This document shows positions 1-5,406 of a stretch of 5,406 nucleotides of DNA, piece after piece. Both the position numbers and the translations under genes were made by a program. How positions within the stretch are numbered: the first letter of the stretch is position 1; each line of letters opens with the position of its first letter. Source of the stretch: Kiritimatiellales bacterium (GTDB lineage Bacteria; Verrucomicrobiota; Kiritimatiellia; Kiritimatiellales; Pontiellaceae); NCBI GenBank assembly GCA_030630445.1, contig DAOVNC010000257.1:1-5406 (forward strand). The letters are read 5' to 3'. The notes under the pieces were generated by a model. That model worked only from the letters and a program-made list of their open reading frames with translations. It was not told where the DNA came from and did not search any database.

Positions 1-803
1 ACTACGCCGATGGCGGTGAGCAGACGATTGTTTTCACGAACGATCCAGTGCAGTTTTAGCGGGTCGTTCGCGCGGATCGCTTCTTCGAAGGCTTCCGTAA
101 CCGCCTCGAATTCGCTCCAGATTTCGCTATTGCGAAAACGATGCCCCACTTCCATGACGCTTTCGCCGGTGGTGGCCGTCGGGATGCCGGTCTGCACCAT
201 GTACATTTTCATGCGGGGCAGCGACATGGCTGTTGCAACGCCTTGCCGGAAATTTGCGCACCCGCCGTGCAGCGAGATATAGGAGTCGACGCCACTCGGC
301 TTTCCATGTTGCAGTTTTTCGGCTTCGAGGCTGTATTCGTAGTACCAGTCGGGTTTGAAATCGACACGCAGATAGTGGCCGAGTGCGCGGATTTCGCTGA
401 GCACCGTCGCGGCGGAAGAACCCATGCCGCACCCGACCGGAATCGTGGAGCGCAACTTGAGGCAAAGGCCCGAATCAATATGCCGGTGCAGGCCATCCAA
501 GGTGTGGATAAAAGCGAAGCGGAAAAGGTCGACCGGCATGGCGAGAACCTCGCGGATGCCGATTTCGCCCCGAAGGAATTCCCGGTATTTCTTGTCGACG
601 CGCCGCTTGAGGTCGCGCAGGGCCATGAGCGTGTTCGCTTCGCCGCCCTCGCCGCCCGGCAGGTCGAAGGAGATTCTATTGCCGGCTTGCGGGGTTAGCT
701 CGAAAACCGCGCTGCGGTCGATGGCCATCGCAATGGCGGGCTTCCCGTAGACCACGGAATGTTCGCCACTGAGAATCAGCTTGCCTGGAGCCACGGCCTT
801 CAT
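1..803 (-). CDS. mvk: Mevalonate kinase (GHMP kinase family), C-terminus cut by window edge
   Basis: Mevalonate kinase phosphorylates mevalonate with ATP to 5-phosphomevalonate in the cytoplasm, the first kinase step of the mevalonate pathway. The frame opens with ATG at 803 and stays open to base 1, giving 267 visible residues; family members are usually about 300-400 residues, so the C-terminal end and the third GHMP motif lie outside. Visible motifs are the N-terminal PGKLILSGEHSVVYG (residues 6-20), the glycine-rich ATP loop IPVGCGMGSSAA (121-132), and GKPSGVD (157-163), whose Asp163 matches the catalytic aspartate of mevalonate kinases. The start lies 3 bases after the HMG-CoA synthase stop, with a GGTGG ribosome site inside the end of that gene, so translation is probably coupled. 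Another GHMP kinase (for example phosphomevalonate kinase) is possible, but the GKPSGVD motif and the neighbours favour mevalonate kinase. No frameshift is seen. Confidence 0.92.
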   Translation of the reverse strand, partial: MKAVAPGKLILSGEHSVVYGKPAIAMAIDRSAVFELTPQAGNRISFDLPGGEGGEANTLMALRDLKRRVDKKYREFLRGEIGIREVLAMPVDLFRFAFIHTLDGLHRHIDSGLCLKLRSTIPVGCGMGSSAATVLSEIRALGHYLRVDFKPDWYYEYSLEAEKLQHGKPSGVDSYISLHGGCANFRQGVATAMSLPRMKMYMVQTGIPTATTGESVMEVGHRFRNSEIWSEFEAVTEAFEEAIRANDPLKLHWIVRENNRLLTAIGV

Positions 804-806
804 CGA

Positions 807-1979
807 TTAATCCACCAATGATTCATATTCACGCTTGTGCTGACTGATGCCCGAAAACCGAAACGGTCCGGTCTTGTATTGCGGGAACACATACTCCCCG
901 CCATCGGTCGGCACCCCGTAGTTGAAAATGTCTTCGTATTGTTGATACGTCAGTTCGGTGCGGTTCTCCAGCAAATTCCGGTGCTGATCCGCATAGAGGA
1001 AATCGCGGTAGCCGGGCTGGACCACGCCGCTGAAAAACTCGCCGACACAACCGGAACCATAGCTATAAAGGCCGATGCGCCTGCCCGCCAGATCCGCTTC
1101 CGCCGTATCAAGCAACGAGGCCAAACCAACATACATGGAGCCGGAATAGCAGTTTCCGGTGACCCGGCTGTAGCGAAGCGACTCCTCCAGCAACCGGTGC
1201 AGCTGTTCCCTATCCACCGGTTCCTTGCACTTGCGCGCCAGTTTTTGGTGCGCCTTTTCCGCCATCTTGGTAAAAGGGATGTGGTAGCAAAAATGGTCGA
1301 AATCCGCCAGCGCCCTGCCGGTAAGCCCGGCATACTGCTTCCAGGTTTCCAGCAGGGTGTGAATGTAGACCATGGTGGAATACTTGCCGTCAACCAAGGC
1401 TTCGGAGCGGTAGTTCGGCCGCCAGAAGTCCATCACATCCTCGGTATGGTAGCCGCATTCCGGATCGATGGCCAACAGCCGCGGATCGGCGGAAACGAGC
1501 ATGGCGACCGCACCGCAGCCTTGCGTGGATTCCCCGGGGCTGCCCAATTCGTAGCGGGCGATATCGGAGGCTATGACCAATGCCTTCTTTCCGGGATTGC
1601 GGGCCACAAAGCCAATGGCCAACTGCAGGCCGGCGGTTCCGCTGTAGCAGGCCTGCTTGAGCTCGACCGTCCGGCAGCGAGACGACATTTCCAGCAACCC
1701 GTGCACATAGATCCCCGCAGCCTTCGACTGGTCAATCCCGCTTTCAGTTGCAAAAAGCAGCAGTTCGACATCGTCGAGTTCGCCATCTTTCATCAAAGGA
1801 AATGCCGCGCTGGCCGCGAGCGTCACCACATCCTCGTCCGGCGGGGGGATGCCCATTTTCTCCTGGCCGATCCCGGAATAATACTTCTCGGGGTCGACCG
1901 AGCGCGCTTCGGCGAGGGTCTTGAGATCCACGAAATAGTTCGAGGTGTAGAAGCTGAGCCGATCAATGCCAATCTTCAT
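807..1979 (-). CDS. mvaS: Hydroxymethylglutaryl-CoA synthase
   Basis: HMG-CoA synthase condenses acetyl-CoA with acetoacetyl-CoA to HMG-CoA, the first committed carbon-building step of the mevalonate pathway, in the cytoplasm. The protein has 390 residues, the normal length for bacterial MvaS, and a thiolase-type fold is expected. The catalytic triad is visible: Glu79 in FATESGIDQSKA, the nucleophile Cys111 in ELKQACYSGTAGLQ, and His233 in CYHIPFTKMAEKAH. These numbers coincide with Glu79/Cys111/His233 of the Staphylococcus aureus enzyme. Further conserved stretches are GNCYSGSMY (275-283) and YGSGC (307-311). The ATG at 1979 lies inside the end of the isomerase gene (17-base overlap in another frame), and AAGGA sits 10 bases upstream. 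The N-terminus MKIGIDRLSFYTSNYFVDL is typical of the family. The KAS III/PksG-type polyketide beta-branching HMG synthase is an alternative homolog, but the isoprenoid neighbours argue for MvaS. Confidence 0.97.
   Translation of the reverse strand: MKIGIDRLSFYTSNYFVDLKTLAEARSVDPEKYYSGIGQEKMGIPPPDEDVVTLAASAAFPLMKDGELDDVELLLFATESGIDQSKAAGIYVHGLLEMSSRCRTVELKQACYSGTAGLQLAIGFVARNPGKKALVIASDIARYELGSPGESTQGCGAVAMLVSADPRLLAIDPECGYHTEDVMDFWRPNYRSEALVDGKYSTMVYIHTLLETWKQYAGLTGRALADFDHFCYHIPFTKMAEKAHQKLARKCKEPVDREQLHRLLEESLRYSRVTGNCYSGSMYVGLASLLDTAEADLAGRRIGLYSYGSGCVGEFFSGVVQPGYRDFLYADQHRNLLENRTELTYQQYEDIFNYGVPTDGGEYVFPQYKTGPFRFSGISQHKREYESLVD
812..816 (-). promoter_or_regulatory. Ribosome binding site of mevalonate kinase
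   Basis: On the minus strand GGTGG lies 8 bases before the ATG at 803. It is embedded in the last codons of the HMG-CoA synthase gene, whose TAA stop is only 3 bases before the ATG. This supports the chosen start and suggests that ribosomes finishing the upstream gene re-initiate here. Confidence 0.55.
1963..1979 (-). other. 17-base overlap of isomerase and HMG-CoA synthase genes
   Basis: The isomerase frame ends ...GAT TGG CAT TGA while the HMG-CoA synthase frame starts ATG AAG ATT GGC within the same bases. The first five and a half codons of mvaS are therefore also isomerase coding sequence. The arrangement points to a shared mRNA and coupled translation. Confidence 0.9.
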
Positions 1980-2991
1980 TCAGGATCAATCCTTCGTTTT
2001 CCTTTATATCGTCGATGCGTTCCGCGCCGAGCAGGAACATGGCCGTGGTGAACTCGCGTTTCACGCGTTGGATCACCTTGCGCACGGCATCGGCCGATTC
2101 ACGCGCCGGGTTTAAAAATGGTCGCGCCATGCCGCAGAGCGACGCACCGAGAATCATGCTTTTCGCCATGTCAATCCCGTTTCGGACGCCACCGGATGCA
2201 ATCATCTTCACTTCGCGCCGGTATGGTTTCATCATCCGCAGGGCCAGCGGGGTCGGGATCCCCCAATCGGCAAACAATTCGCCGAGTTCCGGATCTTCGC
2301 TCCGGCGGCTTTCAACCATGCTCCACGACGTTCCGCCGCATCCGGCAAGATCGATGTATTTGACGCCGGCCGCCAAAAGATGCTCCACATCCTCCGGGGA
2401 AATCCCCGTGCCGACCTCCTTGACAATCACCGGTTGTTTCAGCGTCTTGACAATCACCGCAATCTTGCTGCGCAGGCCGGAAAAGTCGGTATCGCCCTCG
2501 GGTTGCACCGCTTCTTGCAACGGGTTTAAATGCAAGTATAGCCCGTCGGCATCGAGAATCTTCACGGCGGCTTCGCAATCGGAAAAGCCCATCTCATAGT
2601 TCAGTTGAACCGCGCCGAGGTTGCCAAACAGCAGGGTGTTCGGCGCATGGTTGCGGAGATCGAAGCTGTCCCGCGCCATGGCATCCGAAAACAAAACCCG
2701 TTGCGAGCCGACCGCCAACGCGACACCCTCGGCCTCGGCCGCCTTGGCCAGGTTGCGGTTGATCTTGATCAATTCCAAATCCGAGCCGCCGGTCATCGAG
2801 GAAATCACCAAGGGGAACGACAGCTCCTTTCCCATGAATCTGGTGGAGGGATCGATTTTTGAAAGATTCAACTCCGGCAAGGCGCAGTGGGTTAGGTGGA
2901 TCCGGTCGAAATAGCATTGCTGGCGGTCGATGGCACCGTCTTCCGACACAATATTGATATGATCCAGCTTTCGTTGGTTTATGTTCTCCAT
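1963..2991 (-). CDS. fni: Isopentenyl-diphosphate delta-isomerase, type 2 (FMN-dependent)
   Basis: IDI-2 interconverts isopentenyl and dimethylallyl diphosphate, using reduced FMN and Mg2+, in the cytoplasm. From the ATG at 2991 the protein has 342 residues, the usual family length, with a TIM-barrel fold expected. Recognisable motifs in order are RKLDH (7-11), SSMTGG (64-69, flavin side), AVGSQR (93-98), GNLGAVQL (123-130), HLNPLQE (154-160, with the Gln159-Glu160 pair that binds Mg2+ and acts in catalysis), VIVKEVGTGIS (188-198), DLAGCGGTSW (214-223), and IASGGVRNG (264-272) with GMARPF (287-292), which hold the FMN phosphate. The gene is the first of the three mevalonate genes and its 3' end overlaps mvaS by 17 bases. 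A TTG codon at 3021 could extend the protein by 10 residues and has AGGG 10 bases upstream. I prefer the ATG because family N-termini begin shortly before the R-K-x-x-H motif, although no strong ribosome site precedes it. Confidence 0.96.
   Translation of the reverse strand: MENINQRKLDHINIVSEDGAIDRQQCYFDRIHLTHCALPELNLSKIDPSTRFMGKELSFPLVISSMTGGSDLELIKINRNLAKAAEAEGVALAVGSQRVLFSDAMARDSFDLRNHAPNTLLFGNLGAVQLNYEMGFSDCEAAVKILDADGLYLHLNPLQEAVQPEGDTDFSGLRSKIAVIVKTLKQPVIVKEVGTGISPEDVEHLLAAGVKYIDLAGCGGTSWSMVESRRSEDPELGELFADWGIPTPLALRMMKPYRREVKMIASGGVRNGIDMAKSMILGASLCGMARPFLNPARESADAVRKVIQRVKREFTTAMFLLGAERIDDIKENEGLILNEDWH
1990..1994 (-). promoter_or_regulatory. Probable ribosome binding site of HMG-CoA synthase
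   Basis: On the minus strand AAGGA lies 10 bases before the ATG at 1979, inside the isomerase coding sequence. It is part of a short inverted repeat AGGAT-TG-ATCCT (1982-1993), so the site might be partly paired in the mRNA. The spacing is slightly long, which fits a start helped by translational coupling. Confidence 0.45.
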
Positions 2992-3051
2992 AACGCGCCG
3001 GACTCTACAACGATCCGCCAAACGTTGGAAACCCTAAAACAAGGCCTTTCG

Positions 3052-4413
3052 CTACAGCGACCAACCCTTGCGGTAAACGTGCTGGATATAGCGATTCGCC
3101 CGGGCGTTGTTGGTTTTCATGTTCTTGCTGTCCCACCTCAGCTTGGTGCCGGAACCGACGCGCGCGGCAACGCAGCCGAGCAACATGGTTTCGGTCAGCG
3201 GGCCCGCATAGTCAAAGTTGGATTTCGGCCCATCGACGTCGTTGGCCTTGATCGCCTGGAGCCACTCCTCGTGGTGGCCCGGCGAACGCGGAATGGTTTT
3301 TGGCGGGCGCAATCCCCCTTCGTTCACCGCCTGCATTTCCGCCTCGGGGAAGATGCGCGGCGGCCCGCCATGGCTCCCATGCATCATGTTTCGCTTGCTC
3401 CCATAATAGACCACCCCGCTGTGCGGCATCTTTCGGGTTTCATCAAGCTCTTCCGGTCGCGGTGCCGGAGCGTTTTTCCCATCGAACCATTTCAGCGTCA
3501 CCGGAGGTTGCTTGCCGCGGGCGGCAAACTGGTAGGTCACCATGGTTGAAACGGGGAAGGTATCCTTCGCACTGGCCGGATTTTTCCGATCAAATTCGAT
3601 TTCCACACTCAGCGGCGCACCGAGGCCGAGCGCCCAGACGGGATGGTCGATAATGTGCGCGGCCATGTCACCCAGCGCGCCCGCGCCGTATTCCCAGAAC
3701 CCGCGCCATTTGAACGGGGCAATCTTGCTGCTGTACGGTGCCTTCGGTGCAGGGCCAAGCCAAACGTCCCAGTTCATCGTCGACGGTACGGGCTCCGCTT
3801 CCGGACGAACCATTCCCTGCGGCCAGATGGGTCGGTTGGTCCAGCAGTGTACTTCGCGGATCTTACCCAGCAATCCCGACTGGATCCACTCGTTGGTCAA
3901 GCGAGCTCCCTCGGCGGCATGTCCTTGATTCCCCATTTGGGTCACAATCCTGTTTTTGCGCGCGTATTCCGCAACAATGCGCGCCTCGGAAATGGTGCGG
4001 GTGAGCGGCTTTTCACAATACACCGGAAGGCCAAGCTGCATCGCGGCCATCGTGGCCACGGCGTGGCTGTGGTCGGGCGTCGAGATTAAAACCGCATCGA
4101 GGTTTTTTGCCTCCCTGTCGAGCATCACGCGCCAATCATCGAAGCGCTTGGCCGACGGATATTTCTCGAACGAGCCCGCCGCGCGCACAGAATCCACATC
4201 GCAAAGCGCATAGATATTGTGATGCGAACAGCCACTGATGCTTGAACGGGCCTTACCCCCTGCCCCGATAAACGCAATATTCAGCTTATCGCTCGGCGCG
4301 AGGCCGTTCTCGTCCTGTCCAAGCACATGCGCGGGAAACAGATTGAAGGTGGCGGCGGTCGCGGCGCTGGTGGCCAGGATGTTGCGGCGGGATATTTTTT
4401 TACCGATGCTCAT
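3052..4413 (-). CDS. Tat-exported Gfo/Idh/MocA-family oxidoreductase
   Basis: This is a predicted NAD(P)-dependent sugar/inositol-type dehydrogenase or related enzyme; its substrate cannot be told from sequence. The 453-residue protein begins MSIGKKISRRNILATS, a twin-arginine signal (Arg9-Arg10) followed by a weakly hydrophobic Ala/Thr-rich stretch to about residue 32. It should therefore be exported folded, presumably with its cofactor. The Rossmann domain follows with IAFIGAGGKA (46-55), LCDVD (70-74), STPDHSHA (111-118) and the family EKP motif (134-136, catalytic-type Lys135). The C-terminal alpha/beta domain carries WTNRPIWPQG (191-200), WRGFWEYGAGALGDMAAH (236-253) and IIDHPVWAL (254-262). 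The wording of these motifs matches the large secreted group common in planctomycete- and verrucomicrobia-like bacteria, often near polysaccharide-degradation genes. The ATG at 4413 was chosen because it places the Tat signal at the N-terminus and has GAGG 5 bases upstream. No obvious metabolic tie to the mevalonate genes is seen. GH109-type glycosidase activity, which uses the same fold, is a less likely alternative. Confidence 0.92.
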   Translation of the reverse strand: MSIGKKISRRNILATSAATAATFNLFPAHVLGQDENGLAPSDKLNIAFIGAGGKARSSISGCSHHNIYALCDVDSVRAAGSFEKYPSAKRFDDWRVMLDREAKNLDAVLISTPDHSHAVATMAAMQLGLPVYCEKPLTRTISEARIVAEYARKNRIVTQMGNQGHAAEGARLTNEWIQSGLLGKIREVHCWTNRPIWPQGMVRPEAEPVPSTMNWDVWLGPAPKAPYSSKIAPFKWRGFWEYGAGALGDMAAHIIDHPVWALGLGAPLSVEIEFDRKNPASAKDTFPVSTMVTYQFAARGKQPPVTLKWFDGKNAPAPRPEELDETRKMPHSGVVYYGSKRNMMHGSHGGPPRIFPEAEMQAVNEGGLRPPKTIPRSPGHHEEWLQAIKANDVDGPKSNFDYAGPLTETMLLGCVAARVGSGTKLRWDSKNMKTNNARANRYIQHVYRKGWSL

Positions 4414-4417
4414 ATCT

Positions 4418-4422
4418 ACCTC
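4418..4422 (-). promoter_or_regulatory. Ribosome binding site deciding the oxidoreductase start
   Basis: GAGGT on the minus strand ends 4 bases before the ATG at 4413 and is the best Shine-Dalgarno match in the window. It decides for this start over an in-frame codon at 4554, which would put about 47 unrelated residues before the Tat signal and overlap the helicase gene. Confidence 0.7.
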
Positions 4423-4439
4423 GTTTTTAGCGGTGCGTA

Positions 4440-4468
4440 TTAATAAATCGTGAACACAAATTTGTCCA
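4440..4468 (-). promoter_or_regulatory. Candidate sigma-70-type promoter for the oxidoreductase
   Basis: In the 131-base gap between helicase stop and oxidoreductase start, the minus strand reads TGGACA (4463-4468, five of six matches to TTGACA), then a 17-base spacer, then TATTAA (4440-4445, four of six matches to TATAAT). Transcription would begin near 4433, leaving a leader of about 20 bases that includes the GAGGT ribosome site. A 10-bp palindrome overlaps the -35 box and spacer. The assignment rests on sequence match and position only; promoter consensus in this lineage may differ. Confidence 0.45.
4456..4465. repeat. 10-bp perfect palindrome inside the candidate promoter
   Basis: ACAAATTTGT reads the same on both strands. 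It covers the last bases of the proposed -35 element and the upstream part of the spacer, a position where a dimeric regulator would block RNA polymerase. Symmetry does not extend beyond the ten bases, and a short AT-rich palindrome can occur by chance, so its role as an operator is only a suggestion. Confidence 0.3.
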
Positions 4469-4544
4469 CCACTATAGGCAAATACAACCCGACGTCTTGT
4501 AGATGAACAGCCTTGGCTTGTATATTCTCGGCATCCGACTGCAC

Positions 4545-5406
4545 TTATCGCCATTCGTGCTTGGGATAGCGGCCCTTCAGTTCCTTCTTCAGCATGGGAT
4601 AGGCATTTTTCCAGAACGACGGCATATCCTGCGTCTTTTGCTGCGGACGCTGGTTCGGCGCAAGCGCCTCGACCACCACCGGGATTTCGCCAAAGCCAAC
4701 CTTTGGGACCTGCTCCAGCCCGTAGAGCTTTTGGATCGTTGCCGAAAGCACCGGCGGCTGGCCGGGTTCATAGCGCACCTTGGCGTTGAAGCCACTCGGC
4801 AACTGAATCCGTTCCGGCACCTGCTTGTCGACCATCTCCAATTGCACGGGCGACAGCCACGACTTGACCACCTTCCAAACCGGACGATCCTTCAGATCGC
4901 GCTTGCAGACCGCACCGAGACAGATTTCCTGCACCATGGCCCGCCGCGCCTCCTCGTCGATTTCCGGAATGCCGTAGTCCGGGCAGCCCGCCGCAAGGCA
5001 GTTGACGCGCGCAATCCATTTTTCGACCTGCTCGTCCCACTTGTAGAGTTCGAGTCGCCCGGCCAGCACCTCCTCGGAAATAATCTCCGCCGCCTGCTGT
5101 GCATCGACCTCCTGCACCATCCTCGCGCGGAGCTCCAATCCCCGGAACGATTTCCAATGCTTGGAAACCACGCGCTTGAGCACCGGATCGAAAACGACCT
5201 CGATTTGCTCCTCCATGTCGGCGGGGAAAAGCTCGTCGAGCCAAACCTCGCTGATGGCCGTACAAAGGTTGAGCCGTACGTTCAGATCGCGGCTCCCCTC
5301 GATCTCGCGGATCTCGGCGGCCACGATGAGCGCGCTATGGCGCACGACGCTATCGCGATCGAGGTCGCCCGCGCGGCCATGCACCACCTCGCAATGAAGC
5401 GTGCCG
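4545..5406 (-). CDS. hrpB: HrpB-type ATP-dependent RNA helicase, C-terminal part
   Basis: The frame is open from the right edge to TAA at 4545-4547, giving 286 residues; the real start lies outside the window. The fragment matches the C-terminal region of bacterial HrpB, a DEAH/RHA-type helicase of roughly 800 residues (the E. coli protein, unrelated to type III secretion hrpB genes). Signs are the early GTLHCEVVHGRAGDL segment with a following run like LIVAAEIREIEG. The HrpB-specific end domain shows LPSGFNAKVRYEPGQPPVLS, then VEALAPNQRPQQKTQDMPSF and finally KKELKGRYPKHEWR, the near-terminal RYPKHxW signature of the family. The catalytic helicase motifs (Walker A, DEAH, QRxGRxGR) belong to the missing N-terminal two thirds, so catalytic integrity cannot be judged. 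The cellular role of HrpB is poorly defined; RNA unwinding is assumed from family. Its stop is 131 bases before the oxidoreductase start, with no clear terminator, and the downstream gene seems to have its own promoter. Confidence 0.92.
   Translation of the reverse strand, partial: GTLHCEVVHGRAGDLDRDSVVRHSALIVAAEIREIEGSRDLNVRLNLCTAISEVWLDELFPADMEEQIEVVFDPVLKRVVSKHWKSFRGLELRARMVQEVDAQQAAEIISEEVLAGRLELYKWDEQVEKWIARVNCLAAGCPDYGIPEIDEEARRAMVQEICLGAVCKRDLKDRPVWKVVKSWLSPVQLEMVDKQVPERIQLPSGFNAKVRYEPGQPPVLSATIQKLYGLEQVPKVGFGEIPVVVEALAPNQRPQQKTQDMPSFWKNAYPMLKKELKGRYPKHEWR

Noticed and set aside
141..698. A 185-codon plus-strand open frame, and two shorter minus-strand frames (127-465, 209-496), over the left end
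   Set aside because: The continuous minus-strand frame from 803 to 1 reads as mevalonate kinase with clear motifs, so these are shadows.
837..2051. A 404-codon plus-strand open frame opposite HMG-CoA synthase
   Set aside because: It is antisense to a gene with a full set of catalytic residues, its translation shows no recognisable domain, and such long shadow frames are common in GC-rich coding sequence.
3041..3048. 8-bp palindrome AAGGCCTT just after the oxidoreductase stop, followed by a few T residues on the minus strand, as a terminator
   Set aside because: A self-complementary 8-mer has no loop and cannot form a stable terminator stem, and the T-run is only four bases and interrupted.
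2896..3549. A 217-codon plus-strand open frame across the isomerase start and oxidoreductase end
   Set aside because: It is antisense to two well-supported genes, without domain signal or a ribosome binding site I could recognise.
4528..4541. Small TCGG-ATG-CCGA hairpin after the helicase stop as a terminator
   Set aside because: The stem is only 4 bp and no T-run follows, so it is not a credible intrinsic terminator.
4414..4554. N-terminal extension of the oxidoreductase to an ATG at 4554
   Set aside because: It would place the twin-arginine motif at about residues 56-57, overlap the helicase gene, and bypass the strong GAGGT ribosome site before the ATG at 4413.

Overview
The window is a compact, fully minus-strand stretch of bacterial chromosome with five protein genes. 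In transcription order (right to left) they are: the C-terminal part of an HrpB-type ATP-dependent RNA helicase (4545-5406, cut by the right edge); a Tat-exported Gfo/Idh/MocA-family oxidoreductase (3052-4413); type 2 isopentenyl-diphosphate isomerase (1963-2991); HMG-CoA synthase (807-1979); and a mevalonate kinase (1-803, cut by the left edge). I see no tRNA, rRNA, CRISPR array, insertion sequence or long repeat. All five reading frames are uninterrupted where visible.

The left 3 kb is part of a bacterial mevalonate-pathway operon. HMG-CoA synthase makes HMG-CoA from acetyl-CoA and acetoacetyl-CoA, mevalonate kinase phosphorylates mevalonate, and IDI-2 interconverts IPP and DMAPP. The IDI-2 and HMG-CoA synthase genes overlap by 17 bases, and HMG-CoA synthase and mevalonate kinase are 3 bases apart, so the three are almost certainly one transcript with coupled translation. 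HMG-CoA reductase, phosphomevalonate kinase and diphosphomevalonate decarboxylase are not in the window. They would be expected beyond the left edge or elsewhere in the genome.

The oxidoreductase has a clear twin-arginine signal and belongs by sequence style to the large group of secreted Gfo/Idh/MocA proteins common in Planctomycetota, Verrucomicrobiota, Lentisphaerota and Kiritimatiellota. It has its own candidate sigma-70-type promoter, with a 10-bp perfect palindrome overlapping the -35 element and spacer, and a good Shine-Dalgarno site. Only 60 bases with no recognisable terminator separate it from the isomerase gene, so transcription from that promoter could continue into the mevalonate genes. 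There is no obvious biochemical link between the two.

The organism is most likely a moderately GC-rich Gram-negative bacterium of the PVC superphylum (Kiritimatiellota/Lentisphaerota/Verrucomicrobiota-like). This is inferred from the combination of the Tat-oxidoreductase type, HrpB and a mevalonate rather than MEP gene cluster, and is not proven by the sequence. I found no convincing previously undescribed system. The points worth a second look are the operon arrangement, the promoter palindrome and the start site of the isomerase gene.
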